Assembly (NCBI RefSeq): GCF_010894455.1 | Contig: NZ_JAAIXY010000002.1 | Location: forward strand, 676,962-740,961 | Direction: 5' to 3' | DNA length: 64,000 bases | Origin: Myxococcus eversor | Lineage (GTDB): Bacteria > Myxococcota > Myxococcia > Myxococcales > Myxococcaceae | In this document: piece after piece, positions 8,868 to 16,948 of the stretch | Position numbering within the stretch: position 1 is the stretch's first letter | Layout: each line of letters begins with the position of its first letter | Notes under the pieces: generated by a model | Databases searched by the model: none | Seen by the model: only the letters and a program-made list of their open reading frames with translations | What the model was told of the DNA's origin: nothing | Position numbers and translations under genes: made by a program

Positions 8868-8905
8868 GCCGCACCTTCTACCGCACTGCTTCAGGAGCCT
8901 CCTTC

Positions 8906-9673
8906 ATGGCCTCGCACACCCTCCGAGCCCTCGTTCTCGCCCCCATGCTGATGCTCGCTCCGGCGTGCACCTCGACACCCGAGCGGCCTCCCTCCACGGC
9001 GGCCGCCTCGGACACGGGCCCGAGTGAGTACACGCTGGCGCCTGATGTCACCGTGCGCCGCATCGCCCCGGGGGTCTGGGTCCACACGACGCTGTCGGGC
9101 CCTGACTTCGACAGCTATCCGGCGAACGGGCTGGTCGTCGAGGACGGCGCGGAGTCGCTGCTCGTCGACACGGGCTGGAATCCCTCACAGGCGGAGCACC
9201 TGGTGGCGTGGGCGAAAGACACGCTGGGCAAGCCTGTGCGCGCTGCCGTGGCGACGCATTTCCACGGCGACCGGACGGCGGGCATCCCTGTCTTCGTGGC
9301 TCGGAACATCCCGGTGTACGGGTTGGAAGACACCGTGAAGCTCTCGACGGAGCGTGGACGGCCCGCGCCCACGGAGACCTTCTCGGGGGAACGGACGCTG
9401 GGGCCCGTGGAGCTGTTCTTCCCCGGTGCGGGCCATGCGCCGGACAACATCGTCGTGTGGCATCGGGGCAGCGGCGTGCTGTTCGGTGGCTGCTTCGTGA
9501 AGGATGGTGAGGCGAAGGACCTGGGCAACGTGGAGGACGCGGACCTCGCGGCCTGGCCCGCGAGCCTGGAGCGCACGAAGGAGCGCTTCCCCGAGGCTCG
9601 CATCGTCATCCCGGGACATGGGGCTCCGGGTGGACCTGAGCTGCTGGTGCACACGGGGGCTTTGATTCGCTGA
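8906..9673 (+). CDS. Subclass B1 metallo-beta-lactamase, predicted lipoprotein
   Basis: 255 residues. The MBL fold carries a full set of subclass B1 zinc ligands: HFHGD (His118, His120, Asp122) followed by Arg, His177 in GAGHAPDN, Cys196 in GGCFVK, and His238 in PGHG. The Lys three residues after the zinc Cys (Lys199), the substrate-carboxylate lysine of B1 enzymes, is present, as is the Asn of LGN further on. These separate it from generic MBL hydrolases. Predicted to hydrolyse beta-lactams using two zinc ions. The N-terminus is a signal sequence ending in LAPAC (Cys21), an imperfect lipobox, suggesting membrane anchoring as in NDM enzymes. CAGGAG lies eight bases before the ATG. Confidence 0.88.
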   Translation: MASHTLRALVLAPMLMLAPACTSTPERPPSTAAASDTGPSEYTLAPDVTVRRIAPGVWVHTTLSGPDFDSYPANGLVVEDGAESLLVDTGWNPSQAEHLVAWAKDTLGKPVRAAVATHFHGDRTAGIPVFVARNIPVYGLEDTVKLSTERGRPAPTETFSGERTLGPVELFFPGAGHAPDNIVVWHRGSGVLFGGCFVKDGEAKDLGNVEDADLAAWPASLERTKERFPEARIVIPGHGAPGGPELLVHTGALIR

Positions 9674-9903
9674 GACTGGGTTGCGGTGGAGCGCATGCCT
9701 GGCCGCCCACTCCCCTCGGAGGGTGCGAGCGTTGAGCGGCGCACACGGGGTGGGTCGGTACACGCCCGCCTGACTGCCGATGTCCGTTGAGCTGAGAACA
9801 GGCGCCATGCGCGGAGGGGCTCGGCCGCATGGGCGGGGCCTTCCATCGTTCCTACCGTGCTTGCGAGTACGGGCCGGCGGGCGGGATGGAAGGCGGGGGC
9901 GTC

Positions 9904-10875
9904 ATGAAGCATGTAGCTGCGGTGGTGCTCGCGGTGGCGGTCAGTGGGTGCGCGTCAGTGAAGGTGGAGCAGCGGGACGGTTGCTGGGTGAAGCAGGTCC
10001 GCACCTTTCCCTCCAGCTTCAAGGAAGAAGTGGGTCCCTGCGCCCGACCGAAGCCGGAGTGGTCAGAGGACCGTCTCACGCGGCTGGTGCAGGAGTGCGT
10101 GATGCACGCGGACTACCGCTGGCAGAGCAGCGCGATGGTGGCCTGGAATCGCGGTGAGCCCCTGCCGACGCGTGAGCCGGACGAGAAGGTGCTCGAGGCG
10201 TGCATGGTCACCACGGAGAAGATGCTCTCGACGGAGAAGAAGGAGTTGGAGCAGCGCCTGAGTGAGGTCTCCAAGGAGCGCGACAGCCTGCGAGCGAATC
10301 AGGAGCAGGAGCGCGAGTCGTACCGGACGAAGCTGGATGCGCAGCGTGACGAGGCCCAGTCGGCGCTGGTGAAGGAGCGCGAGCGGCTCCAGAGCAGCAT
10401 GGACGCGCAGCGCGAGCACGCTCAGGCCAGTCTGGACAAGGCGCGGGACCAGATGCACGAGAGCAACGGGCGGCTGGCGAACGCACTCGGCGAAGCGGCG
10501 AAGCGGCCGACTCCGTCCGCGATGGCGACGGCCACGTCGACTTCCGCGAGCGAAGGCAAGGCTGACACGCGCAGCGACTCCAACTCGCGAGGCGACTCGC
10601 GGGCCCGGGGAGATGCCGCGAAGCGGAGCAATCCTCGAGTGGCGAAGCCCATCGTGGCGACGCCGACGAGCACCATGTGCGCGCTGCCCTCCAAGAGCGC
10701 CGCGAAGCAGACCACGACCAACGGAACGGACACGAAGAGCGAGCCTCCGAGCTGCCAGCCGATGCAGCCCGCCGAGCCCACGGAGCCCGAGCCGTCCGTC
10801 GAGCCCCAGGCGCAATCACAGACGGCCTCCGTGCCCCTGCCACTGCTGTCCGTGCCTCCGGGCGCGGCGGAGTAG
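9904..10875 (+). CDS. Coiled-coil lipoprotein
   Basis: 323 residues. The signal peptide ends in VSGC (lipid Cys16). Residues about 30-90 form a small Cys-containing N-terminal domain (DGCWVKQVR, VGPCARP, LVQECVMHADYRW, LEACMVTTEK). Residues 95-205 are a long Glu/Arg/Lys/Gln-rich coiled coil, and the last 120 residues are Ala/Thr/Ser/Pro-rich, probably disordered, with two more Cys. The architecture suggests an envelope-anchored protein with a rod-like stalk and flexible tail. A GC-rich purine run precedes the ATG at 9904. No homologous function recognised; it converges on the SitI-like gene 46 bases away. Confidence 0.78.
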   Translation: MKHVAAVVLAVAVSGCASVKVEQRDGCWVKQVRTFPSSFKEEVGPCARPKPEWSEDRLTRLVQECVMHADYRWQSSAMVAWNRGEPLPTREPDEKVLEACMVTTEKMLSTEKKELEQRLSEVSKERDSLRANQEQERESYRTKLDAQRDEAQSALVKERERLQSSMDAQREHAQASLDKARDQMHESNGRLANALGEAAKRPTPSAMATATSTSASEGKADTRSDSNSRGDSRARGDAAKRSNPRVAKPIVATPTSTMCALPSKSAAKQTTTNGTDTKSEPPSCQPMQPAEPTEPEPSVEPQAQSQTASVPLPLLSVPPGAAE

Positions 10876-10921
10876 CCACCATCGACGTTCGGGGCGAGGG
10901 TGCACCGCGAGGTCCCTCGCC

Positions 10922-11764
10922 TCAAACGACGTGAGCCATCTCCAGAGCGTGGCCCTTCGCGTTCATCGCTGTCAGCACGTCTCGCAGTCGTGGGGAGATG
11001 AGCCATCGAGGCTCAGGGCGAAGCTCGCCCCGCCTGTCCCCGAAGAGCTTGTCTGTAATGAAGAGGTCGGAGCCATCATGACTGGCTCGCTCCACATACA
11101 ATTCGGAGAGCTGATTGAGTCCAGCGACATGGCCCTTCGGGCACCGGTGCTCGCCACGCTCGTCGAGGTCGAAGGGGTTGTTTCCCGCCAACATCTTCGC
11201 AGCCAGCCGCAGCGGCTTCGAGGTCACGACGGGTTGATACCAATCCGAGGCTCGCAGCTCCTTGCCTCCCCCATGCATCACCGGACGGAACTCCGCGCCT
11301 CGAAGTCCCGCCTTCTGGAATGTCTCCACGAATCTCGAGGAGACCACCACCTCTCCCGCGAGCGTCTGCGCGATGTCCTTGCTCTTGGCGATGCGTCGCG
11401 TGTCGAGGATGAGCGCGGTCGTCTGCCGCGCACCGGCACCGCAATACTCGCAGGCCACGGACTCGTCATAGCCGGTGCCGCACATGGCCCCCGTCGGCTC
11501 GAACGACGTGCGAATGATGAGGTTCAGCAGCTCCGCCGACTTGAGCTCCGTGGCTGAGTAGCGGCGCTCGATGTTCCAGTAGGTGAAGAAGAGGCTGCCC
11601 TGCTCGCGGAGCTTCCGCTCGATGGCGCCAATCTCCTGTACGCGAGGGTCCTCGCGCGGCAGCACCACCTTCCTCAACGTCTCGTTCACCAGCGTCCCGA
11701 GCCCTGGCTCCAGGAACCGCTGGGCCCGCTCTTCCGCAATCCTGAACTCGATGGTCTCGCGCAT
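10922..11764 (-). CDS. Double-CXXCG-type protein, candidate immunity protein (SitI-like)
   Basis: 280 residues, cytoplasmic. A CEYCG motif at 105-109 and a degenerate second site HRCPKGH (Cys208) within GHVAGLNQLSELYV match what I recall of the Myxococcus paralogous double-CXXCG family. It starts three bases after the stop of the lipoprotein gene upstream, so the two are translationally coupled. Genes of this family typically sit behind TIGR02269-type lipoproteins. In myxobacteria, SitA lipoprotein toxins transferred by outer-membrane exchange are neutralised by a co-encoded SitI. By position this would be the immunity partner; no activity can be read from sequence, and a zinc-binding accessory role is an alternative. 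Confidence 0.6.
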   Translation of the reverse strand: MRETIEFRIAEERAQRFLEPGLGTLVNETLRKVVLPREDPRVQEIGAIERKLREQGSLFFTYWNIERRYSATELKSAELLNLIIRTSFEPTGAMCGTGYDESVACEYCGAGARQTTALILDTRRIAKSKDIAQTLAGEVVVSSRFVETFQKAGLRGAEFRPVMHGGGKELRASDWYQPVVTSKPLRLAAKMLAGNNPFDLDERGEHRCPKGHVAGLNQLSELYVERASHDGSDLFITDKLFGDRRGELRPEPRWLISPRLRDVLTAMNAKGHALEMAHVV

Positions 11765-11767
11765 CTT

Positions 11768-12409
11768 CTAGGGAGAGATTCCGATGAGTTGAGGAACCGG
11801 ATACCTGGAGTAGACGCGCACCAGGATGTCCGTCAGGGCCTGTGGGTCCGGCCTCCGCCCCTGACCATACTGCCACTCCTCCCGGAACGCCCGGGTGATG
11901 GCCTTGTGGTACGCGGTGGGCAGTCGGTACGTCTGACCGTCCTTCGCTCCCCCCAGATACATGGGGATGAGGTGGTGGTTCTCGTATCCCGCGCTGTTCG
12001 GATACGTGGCCTGCGCCTCCTTGAGTCGCTGGAGATAGAGCTGCCGTGCCTGGAGCACAAGTGAGGCATCCACGGTTCTTCGCGCCCGGACCTGGACCTG
12101 AAGAGGCGTGGGACGAGGGTTCAGCAGCGGTGGACGTCGGAATGTCCCCCCGCCAGGCGCACGCCGCACCGGTCGGGTGGCAATGGCTCCTTCGAGAGGA
12201 TCCACCGCGACACCTCGAACCTGCTGCTCCCAATCCACGGGAAGGAAAGCACCTGCCCTCCCTTCCGTCGGCTCCGCTGGTGAGGGCTCGACGTAGGAGG
12301 CATCCGCATCCGGCACCTCCGGAGGAACCCTCCCTCGCGCTACCTCCGGACCACTCGCACACCCCAGCAACAAGGCAAGAAGCACCCAGCCCAGCACGGC
12401 CTTCGACAT
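11768..12409 (-). CDS. TIGR02269-like lipoprotein with His-rich nuclease-like C-terminus (SitA-like)
   Basis: 213 residues. The signal peptide ends in LLGC (lipid Cys17), followed by a Pro/Glu-rich linker to about residue 95. The C-terminal domain contains NHHLIPMYLGG (His135, His136) and RLPTAYHKAITRAFREEW (His158), a His-pair layout like the HNH/AHH nuclease toxins of polymorphic toxin systems. A lipoprotein leader plus a toxin-like tail plus a coupled downstream partner is the arrangement of myxobacterial SitA toxins. GGAGG lies nine bases before the ATG at 12409; the frame extends seven codons further without support. Nuclease activity is inferred; a structural lipoprotein remains possible. 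Confidence 0.65.
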   Translation of the reverse strand: MSKAVLGWVLLALLLGCASGPEVARGRVPPEVPDADASYVEPSPAEPTEGRAGAFLPVDWEQQVRGVAVDPLEGAIATRPVRRAPGGGTFRRPPLLNPRPTPLQVQVRARRTVDASLVLQARQLYLQRLKEAQATYPNSAGYENHHLIPMYLGGAKDGQTYRLPTAYHKAITRAFREEWQYGQGRRPDPQALTDILVRVYSRYPVPQLIGISP

Positions 12410-12629
12410 GATTGTCAGCCTCCGCGTCACGGTGGCGTCCCTCGCCCCCGACGCATCTCTAGAGGTGTCACGGGTCTGTCCCTGGGCTCCCGAGTCTGGA
12501 CGTGGGCGCTCTGCGCTCCCGTACCGGACAGGGTGTTCCCGGGTCCATCGTCCTCAGTGTCTCCCTCACATCGGTTGCGTCAGGCCGGCCGCCTTGAAAG
12601 CCATTTGAGCAGCCCCTTCCAGGGACTCC
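12410..12629. other. Intergenic region upstream of the lipoprotein/CXXCG pair and the tRNA
   Basis: 220 bases separating the minus-strand toxin-like operon from the plus-strand tRNA. It must contain both promoters, but I could not assign a convincing -35/-10 pair. No open frame in it looks real. Confidence 0.4.
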
Positions 12630-12701
12630 TCAGAACTAGCTCAATGGGAGAGCACAAGACTTGTAATCTTGAGGTTGAAGGTTCGACTCCTTCGTTCTGA
12701 A
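12630..12701 (+). tRNA. tRNA-Thr (anticodon UGU), AT-rich
   Basis: Folds as a complete cloverleaf: 7-bp acceptor TCAGAAC/GTTCTGA, D-stem GCTC/GAGC (12639-12653), anticodon stem CAAGA/TCTTG around loop CTTGTAA with anticodon TGT at 12662-12664, variable loop AGGTT, T-stem GAAGG/CCTTC with TTCGACT loop, discriminator A at 12701. CCA is not fully encoded (ACCG). The Thr features C2:G71 and A73 are present, but the first pair is U1:A72 rather than the usual G1:C72. Its stems are much more AT-rich than expected in this genome, which suggests it was acquired by transfer or is a divergent extra copy. Confidence 0.88.
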
Positions 12702-13032
12702 CCGATTATTGAAATCGGCTCCGCCAGGATGCTCCACCCCTAGCCGGTGAGCGCGCTGGCCCACCCCGTCCACCCTCCCCCACCGCGAAGCCTCGCCGTC
12801 CGCCAGGGCGACAGTCCCCTTCCGAGCCGTCAGCGGAGGTCCTGTCGTCGTCCGCGCCCGGCCCGGCCCGCGAGCGCGGGATGTGGTGACGAGGCAGGGC
12901 ACGCAGTCAGCGCGCTCCATCCGCGAAGGGTGGGGCCTCCACTTTTCAGCAGTCCCCCGGGACGCGCGCTTCATCGCGCCACCTCGCCTCCCGGGTTTCA
13001 TCAAGTCCCCCACGGGGGAAAGGAGGTGCGCG
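12702..13032. other. Non-coding region between the tRNA and the SPFH gene
   Basis: 331 bases. Directly after the tRNA there is a 6-bp hairpin CCGATT/AATCGG (12702-12707 with 12713-12718), possibly a processing or termination element. An open frame on the minus strand here encodes the typical nonsense product of a reverse-read tRNA and is not a gene. The last bases carry AGGAGG, the ribosome binding site of the next gene. Confidence 0.45.
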
Positions 13033-14157
13033 ATGAGCTTCTTCAAGCGTGTCGATGTCGTGCAGCACGAGCGGGCGTTCGTCCTCGTCGACGAGGTGCC
13101 CACGCGCTACCTCGTGCCGGGCCGCTACCGGCTCACCTACCCCTTCCGCAACGTGCGCATCGTCCGCGTCGCCACCGGCATGCCGCTGACCAACCTGGAC
13201 ACGGAGATGCTCGCGCTCGTGCCCCCGTCGGACCTCCAGGTCATCGAGCTGGGCCCCACCGAGCGCGCCATGCTCTACCACCGCGGCCGCCCCACCCTGT
13301 GGCTCGGCCGTGGTCAGCACCAGGTGTGGACGGTGGAGCGCCTCCCCAGCCGCGACTCCGTGCCTGCTTCCTCCGCCGTGCGCATCGAGCGCCTGGACAC
13401 GTCCGGCGTGGCCACCGCGCCCCTGCAGGACGACGTGCGCGCCAAGGTCCCCGCCAGCGACTACGTGGAGGCCACGGCCACCGAGGGCAGCGTCGTGCTG
13501 CGCTACGTGGACGGCACCCTGGACGCGGTGCTGCCCGCCGGCCGCCACGCCGCGTGGACCGTCGCCCGCAAGGTCCAGCTCGCCGTCATCGACCTGCGCG
13601 AGCGCCTGCTCCACGTCACCGGCCAGGAAGTGATGACCAAGGACCGCGTCACGCTGCGCCTCAACCTCTCCACCGCCTTCCGCGTCGCGGATGCCCGCCG
13701 GCTCGCCGTCGTCGCCCGCGCGCCGGATGACATCCTCTACCTCGCCATGCAGCTCGCGGCCCGCGAGTCCGTGGCCACGCGCACGCTGGACGAGTTGCTC
13801 GCCTCGCGTGAGGCCGTGGCCGAGGACCTCTTCGCGCAGGTGAAGGAGCGCGCGGAGTCGGTGGGCCTGGAGCTGCTGCGCTTCGGCATCAAGGACGTCG
13901 TGCTGCCGGGTGAGATGAAGGAGCTGCTCAACCGCGTCATCCAGGCCCAGAAGGAGGCCGAGGCGAACGTCATCACCCGCCGCGAGGAGACGGCCGCCAC
14001 GCGCTCCATGGCCCAGACGGCCAAGGTGCTCGCGGAGAACCCGCTGCTCGTGCGCCTCAAGGAGCTGGAGGCCTACAAGGACCTCGCGGCCAAGGTCGGC
14101 CAGGTCCACCTGGTGCTCGGCGAGGGCGCGGTGCCCTCGCTCCAGCTCAAGGGCTGA
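13033..14157 (+). CDS. SPFH/band-7 domain protein, slipin-like
   Basis: 374 residues. Residues about 165-320 form an SPFH (stomatin/prohibitin) domain: TVARKVQLAVIDLRERLLHVTGQEVMTKD is the classic entry, followed by RVTLRLNLSTAFRV, the helix ESVATRTLDELLASREAVAEDLF and the conserved EAEANVITRREETAATR at the start of the C-terminal coiled coil. The N-terminal 160 residues are a family-specific beta-rich extension that resembles a duplicated half-SPFH region. No transmembrane segment is obvious, so it may be peripheral. SPFH proteins form membrane-associated oligomers that organise lipids or proteases. AGGAGG is seven bases before the ATG. A hairpin terminator follows. Confidence 0.85.
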   Translation: MSFFKRVDVVQHERAFVLVDEVPTRYLVPGRYRLTYPFRNVRIVRVATGMPLTNLDTEMLALVPPSDLQVIELGPTERAMLYHRGRPTLWLGRGQHQVWTVERLPSRDSVPASSAVRIERLDTSGVATAPLQDDVRAKVPASDYVEATATEGSVVLRYVDGTLDAVLPAGRHAAWTVARKVQLAVIDLRERLLHVTGQEVMTKDRVTLRLNLSTAFRVADARRLAVVARAPDDILYLAMQLAARESVATRTLDELLASREAVAEDLFAQVKERAESVGLELLRFGIKDVVLPGEMKELLNRVIQAQKEAEANVITRREETAATRSMAQTAKVLAENPLLVRLKELEAYKDLAAKVGQVHLVLGEGAVPSLQLKG

Positions 14158-14187
14158 AGCTCCGTCACACCTGACACACCGCTGAGC

Positions 14188-14223
14188 GAAGGGCCTCTGG
14201 GGCCGGTTCCCCGGGGGCCCTTC
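14188..14223 (+). terminator. Terminator of the SPFH gene
   Basis: Stem GAAGGGCC/GGCCCTTC with an inner GGGG/CCCC stem and a 6-base loop, 30 bases after the stop. Confidence 0.65.
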
Positions 14224-14335
14224 GTGCGTTCACGGCACCGCGCGTCATTCACCGTCCGTGGTGCGGGGCGCCGTGGCTGACTCGAAAATCAATCTCGGCT
14301 ACCCTCCGGGCTTTCGTTCCCGTGAGGAGTCCGAG

Positions 14336-16153
14336 ATGTCGTCGTCCGCGAACCACTACGTCCCCAACCTGCGCGATATCGAGTTCAATCTCTTCGAGTT
14401 CCTCGACATCGGCCGTACCTCCCTGGGGCGCGCGCCCTTTGGCGACCTGGACGAGACGTCCGCGCGGCAGATGCTGCAGACGTTCGCCGTACTGTGCGCG
14501 AACGAGCTGGCGCCTTCCTTCGACGAGGCCGAGCACACGCCGCCCAGGCTGGAGAACGGCGAGGTGACGCTGCCTCCTGGACTGAAGAAGTCCATGAACG
14601 CGTTCTTCGACGCGGGGATGCACCTGCTGGAGCAGCCGCCGCACCTGGGCGGCATGGGCGCGCCGCCGTCGCTGGGCTGGGCCGCGTTCGAACTGATGGT
14701 GGGCGCCAACTCCTCGCTGGCCTTCTACACGCTGGGCAACCTGCTCGCGCGCATCATCGACCGGCTGGGGACGGACTCGCAGAAGAGCCGCTTCCTGCCG
14801 CACATGCTGGAGAAGCGCTGGGGCGGCACCATGGTGCTCACCGAGCCCGACGCCGGCAGCGACGTGGGCGCCGCGCGCACCAAGGCGCGTCCCGTGGGCG
14901 GCGACGTGTGGGAAATCGAGGGCGTGAAGCGCTTCATCACCAACGGTGACTCGGACATGTCCGAGAACATCATCCACATGGTGCTGGCGCGCCCGGAAGG
15001 CGCGCCTCCGGGCACCAAGGGCCTGTCGCTCTTCGTCGTCCCCAAGTTCTGGGTGAACGAGGACGGCAGCATGGGTGAGCGCAACGGCGTCGTGTGCACC
15101 AAGCTGGAGAAGAAGATGGGGCTGAAGGGCTCCGTCACGTGCGAGCTGACGTTCGGCGACGGCAAGCCCTCGCGCGGCCTGCTCCTGGGCGAGGTCCACG
15201 ACGGCATCCGGCAGATGTTCTACATCATCGAGCAGGCGCGCATGGCGGTGGGCGTGAAGTCCATGGCCACGCTGTCCGCGGGCTACCAGCGCGCGCTGGC
15301 GTTCTCGAAGGACCGGCTCCAGGGCGCGGACCTGCTCCAGGCGCGCAACAAGCTGGCGCCGCGCGTGCCCATCTTCCAGCACCCCGACGTGCGCCGCATG
15401 CTGATGGCGCAGAAGGCCCACGCGGAGGGCATGCGCGCGCTGTGTCTCTACACCGCGGCCGTGCAGGACGGCGTGGAGCTGAAGGGCGGCCACCGCGCCA
15501 CCGAGGCGGGCGAACTGGACACGCTCAACGACATGCTGCTGCCGCTGGTGAAGGGCTACTGCTCGGAGAAGGCGTTCGAGCTGCTCGCGCTGGCGCTCCA
15601 GGTACACGGTGGCTCCGGCTACCTGCAGGACTACCCGGTGGAGCAGTACCTGAGAGATCAGAAGATCGACACGCTCTACGAGGGCACCACGCACATCCAG
15701 GCGCTCGATTTGCTCATGCGCAAGGTGGCGAAGGATGGCGGAGCGACGCTGCAGGGCCTGCTGTCTCAGGTGCGCGAGACGGCGGAGGGCGAGCTGGGCG
15801 GAGGCGAGCTGCAGACGGAGCGCGCCGCGCTGGGCAAGGCGCTGGGTGATTTGGAGACGATGCTCGGCACGCTGATGGGCAAGCTGGGCGAGTCCGTCTA
15901 CCACGTGGGCCTGCAGGGCAACCGCGTGCTGGCGAGCGTGGCGGAGCTGGTCATCGGCTGGCTGCTGGTGCGTCACGCGGGAGTGGCGGTGGAGCGGATG
16001 AAGAGCAACCCCGGCGACAAGGCCTTCTACGTGGGCAAGCTCGCCAGCGCGCGCTGGTACTGCGCGGAGGTGCTCCCGGGCCTCGCGCACGCCGCCCGCA
16101 TGGTGGAGGCCGGCACGCTGGACCTGATGGACGTCCCCGAGGAGTCGTACTGA
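14336..16153 (+). CDS. Acyl-CoA dehydrogenase, long form with C-terminal extension
   Basis: 605 residues, the longer class of bacterial acyl-CoA dehydrogenases with an extra C-terminal domain. It introduces a trans-2 double bond into acyl-CoA with FAD. Diagnostic segments: GGTMVLTEPDAGSDVG (substrate/FAD strand), IEGVKRFITNGD, GLSLFVVPKFWVNEDG, and DQKIDTLYEGTTHIQALDLLMRK, where the Glu of YEGTTHIQ is the expected catalytic base. GAGGAG lies upstream of the ATG at 14336. It stands alone, far from the beta-oxidation operon at 57-63 kb, which lacks its own acyl-CoA dehydrogenase. Chain-length preference cannot be read. Confidence 0.93.
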   Translation: MSSSANHYVPNLRDIEFNLFEFLDIGRTSLGRAPFGDLDETSARQMLQTFAVLCANELAPSFDEAEHTPPRLENGEVTLPPGLKKSMNAFFDAGMHLLEQPPHLGGMGAPPSLGWAAFELMVGANSSLAFYTLGNLLARIIDRLGTDSQKSRFLPHMLEKRWGGTMVLTEPDAGSDVGAARTKARPVGGDVWEIEGVKRFITNGDSDMSENIIHMVLARPEGAPPGTKGLSLFVVPKFWVNEDGSMGERNGVVCTKLEKKMGLKGSVTCELTFGDGKPSRGLLLGEVHDGIRQMFYIIEQARMAVGVKSMATLSAGYQRALAFSKDRLQGADLLQARNKLAPRVPIFQHPDVRRMLMAQKAHAEGMRALCLYTAAVQDGVELKGGHRATEAGELDTLNDMLLPLVKGYCSEKAFELLALALQVHGGSGYLQDYPVEQYLRDQKIDTLYEGTTHIQALDLLMRKVAKDGGATLQGLLSQVRETAEGELGGGELQTERAALGKALGDLETMLGTLMGKLGESVYHVGLQGNRVLASVAELVIGWLLVRHAGVAVERMKSNPGDKAFYVGKLASARWYCAEVLPGLAHAARMVEAGTLDLMDVPEESY

Positions 16154-16164
16154 GACGTGCTGTT

Positions 16165-16188
16165 CCCCGGCCGCACCCGTGGCCGGGG
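16165..16188 (+). terminator. Terminator of the acyl-CoA dehydrogenase gene
   Basis: Perfect 8-bp stem CCCCGGCC/GGCCGGGG with an 8-base loop, 12 bases after the stop. Confidence 0.65.
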
Positions 16189-16252
16189 GAGGACACCTCA
16201 GGGGCCATCCCCTCTTCCTGACAGGGGAGACAAGGGTGGCCCGGCGTTCGCA

Positions 16253-16843
16253 ATGAGGGTGGGAGTGATGCTCTCCGCCCTCACCGTCGCCGCCGCCGTC
16301 GCCCTGGGTTCTCCCGCTCTCGAGACGGGAGGACCGCTGGAGCTGGCGCGCTTCGCCGGCCACGTCGTCGCCTGCACGGAGGACGGCCTGGAGGTGCTCA
16401 CCTCCTCCGGCAAGCCCGTGCGCGTCATCTCCACCGAGGAAGGGCTGCCGAGCCCCTTCTGCCTCGCGCTGGAGGTCGCCGGGGAGCGGCTCTTCGCGGC
16501 GACCGACCTGGGCATCGTCTCGCTGGATGCCTCCTTCCGGGTAGAGCCGGTGCTCGACGTGCGCTGGCATGCGCTGCCCGACGCGGAGGACGCGAGCGAG
16601 GCCGAGTACGTCGAGCGGCTGGACGCCCTGGCGCGGACGCTGCCCTCGGATGCGACCTACACGGTGCTGACCTCACGCCATGCGGGCACGGCGGACGGGC
16701 GCGTGCTGGAGTTGGGCACCCACCGGGTGTGGAACGTCGACGGTCCGGTGCTGGCCGTCGAGGAGGACCACCGGGGCGTGCGGGTGGCGACGGAGGACGG
16801 GGTGTTCCTCATCGACACCGAGGGACGACTGGCGACGCGGTAG
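16253..16843 (+). CDS. Exported hypothetical protein, propeller-like repeats
   Basis: 196 residues. The N-terminus MRVGVMLSALTVAAAVALGSPALA-like is a Sec signal peptide without a lipobox. The mature part has short repeats of the type GLEVLTSSGKPVRVISTEEGLPS, DLGIVSLDASFRVEPV and GVFLIDTEGR, reminiscent of blades of a two-component-regulator-type beta-propeller, though at this length only three or four blades would fit. The start ATG at 16253 has a weak ribosome binding site. Function unknown; no operon partner. Confidence 0.65.
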   Translation: MRVGVMLSALTVAAAVALGSPALETGGPLELARFAGHVVACTEDGLEVLTSSGKPVRVISTEEGLPSPFCLALEVAGERLFAATDLGIVSLDASFRVEPVLDVRWHALPDAEDASEAEYVERLDALARTLPSDATYTVLTSRHAGTADGRVLELGTHRVWNVDGPVLAVEEDHRGVRVATEDGVFLIDTEGRLATR

Positions 16844-16948
16844 CCCTCGCGCTCCCACGCGAAAGCGAGACATCATCAGCCGATGGCTCAGGTCGGGTCC
16901 GTATGCCCATGGAGGGCAGGTCGGGCCAGCGCCCTCTGGGAGCCACGG

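Noticed and set aside
12636-13103. Minus-strand frame ending in a KESNLQPQDYKSCALP-like peptide
   Set aside because: This is the well-known spurious translation of a tRNA gene read in reverse.
14249-16570. 773-codon minus-strand frame
   Set aside because: Antisense of the acyl-CoA dehydrogenase gene; no conserved motifs.
16883-16948. Upstream extension of the Cys-rich lipoprotein from 16883
   Set aside because: The extension would bury the lipoprotein signal; the ribosome binding site supports the start at 16949.
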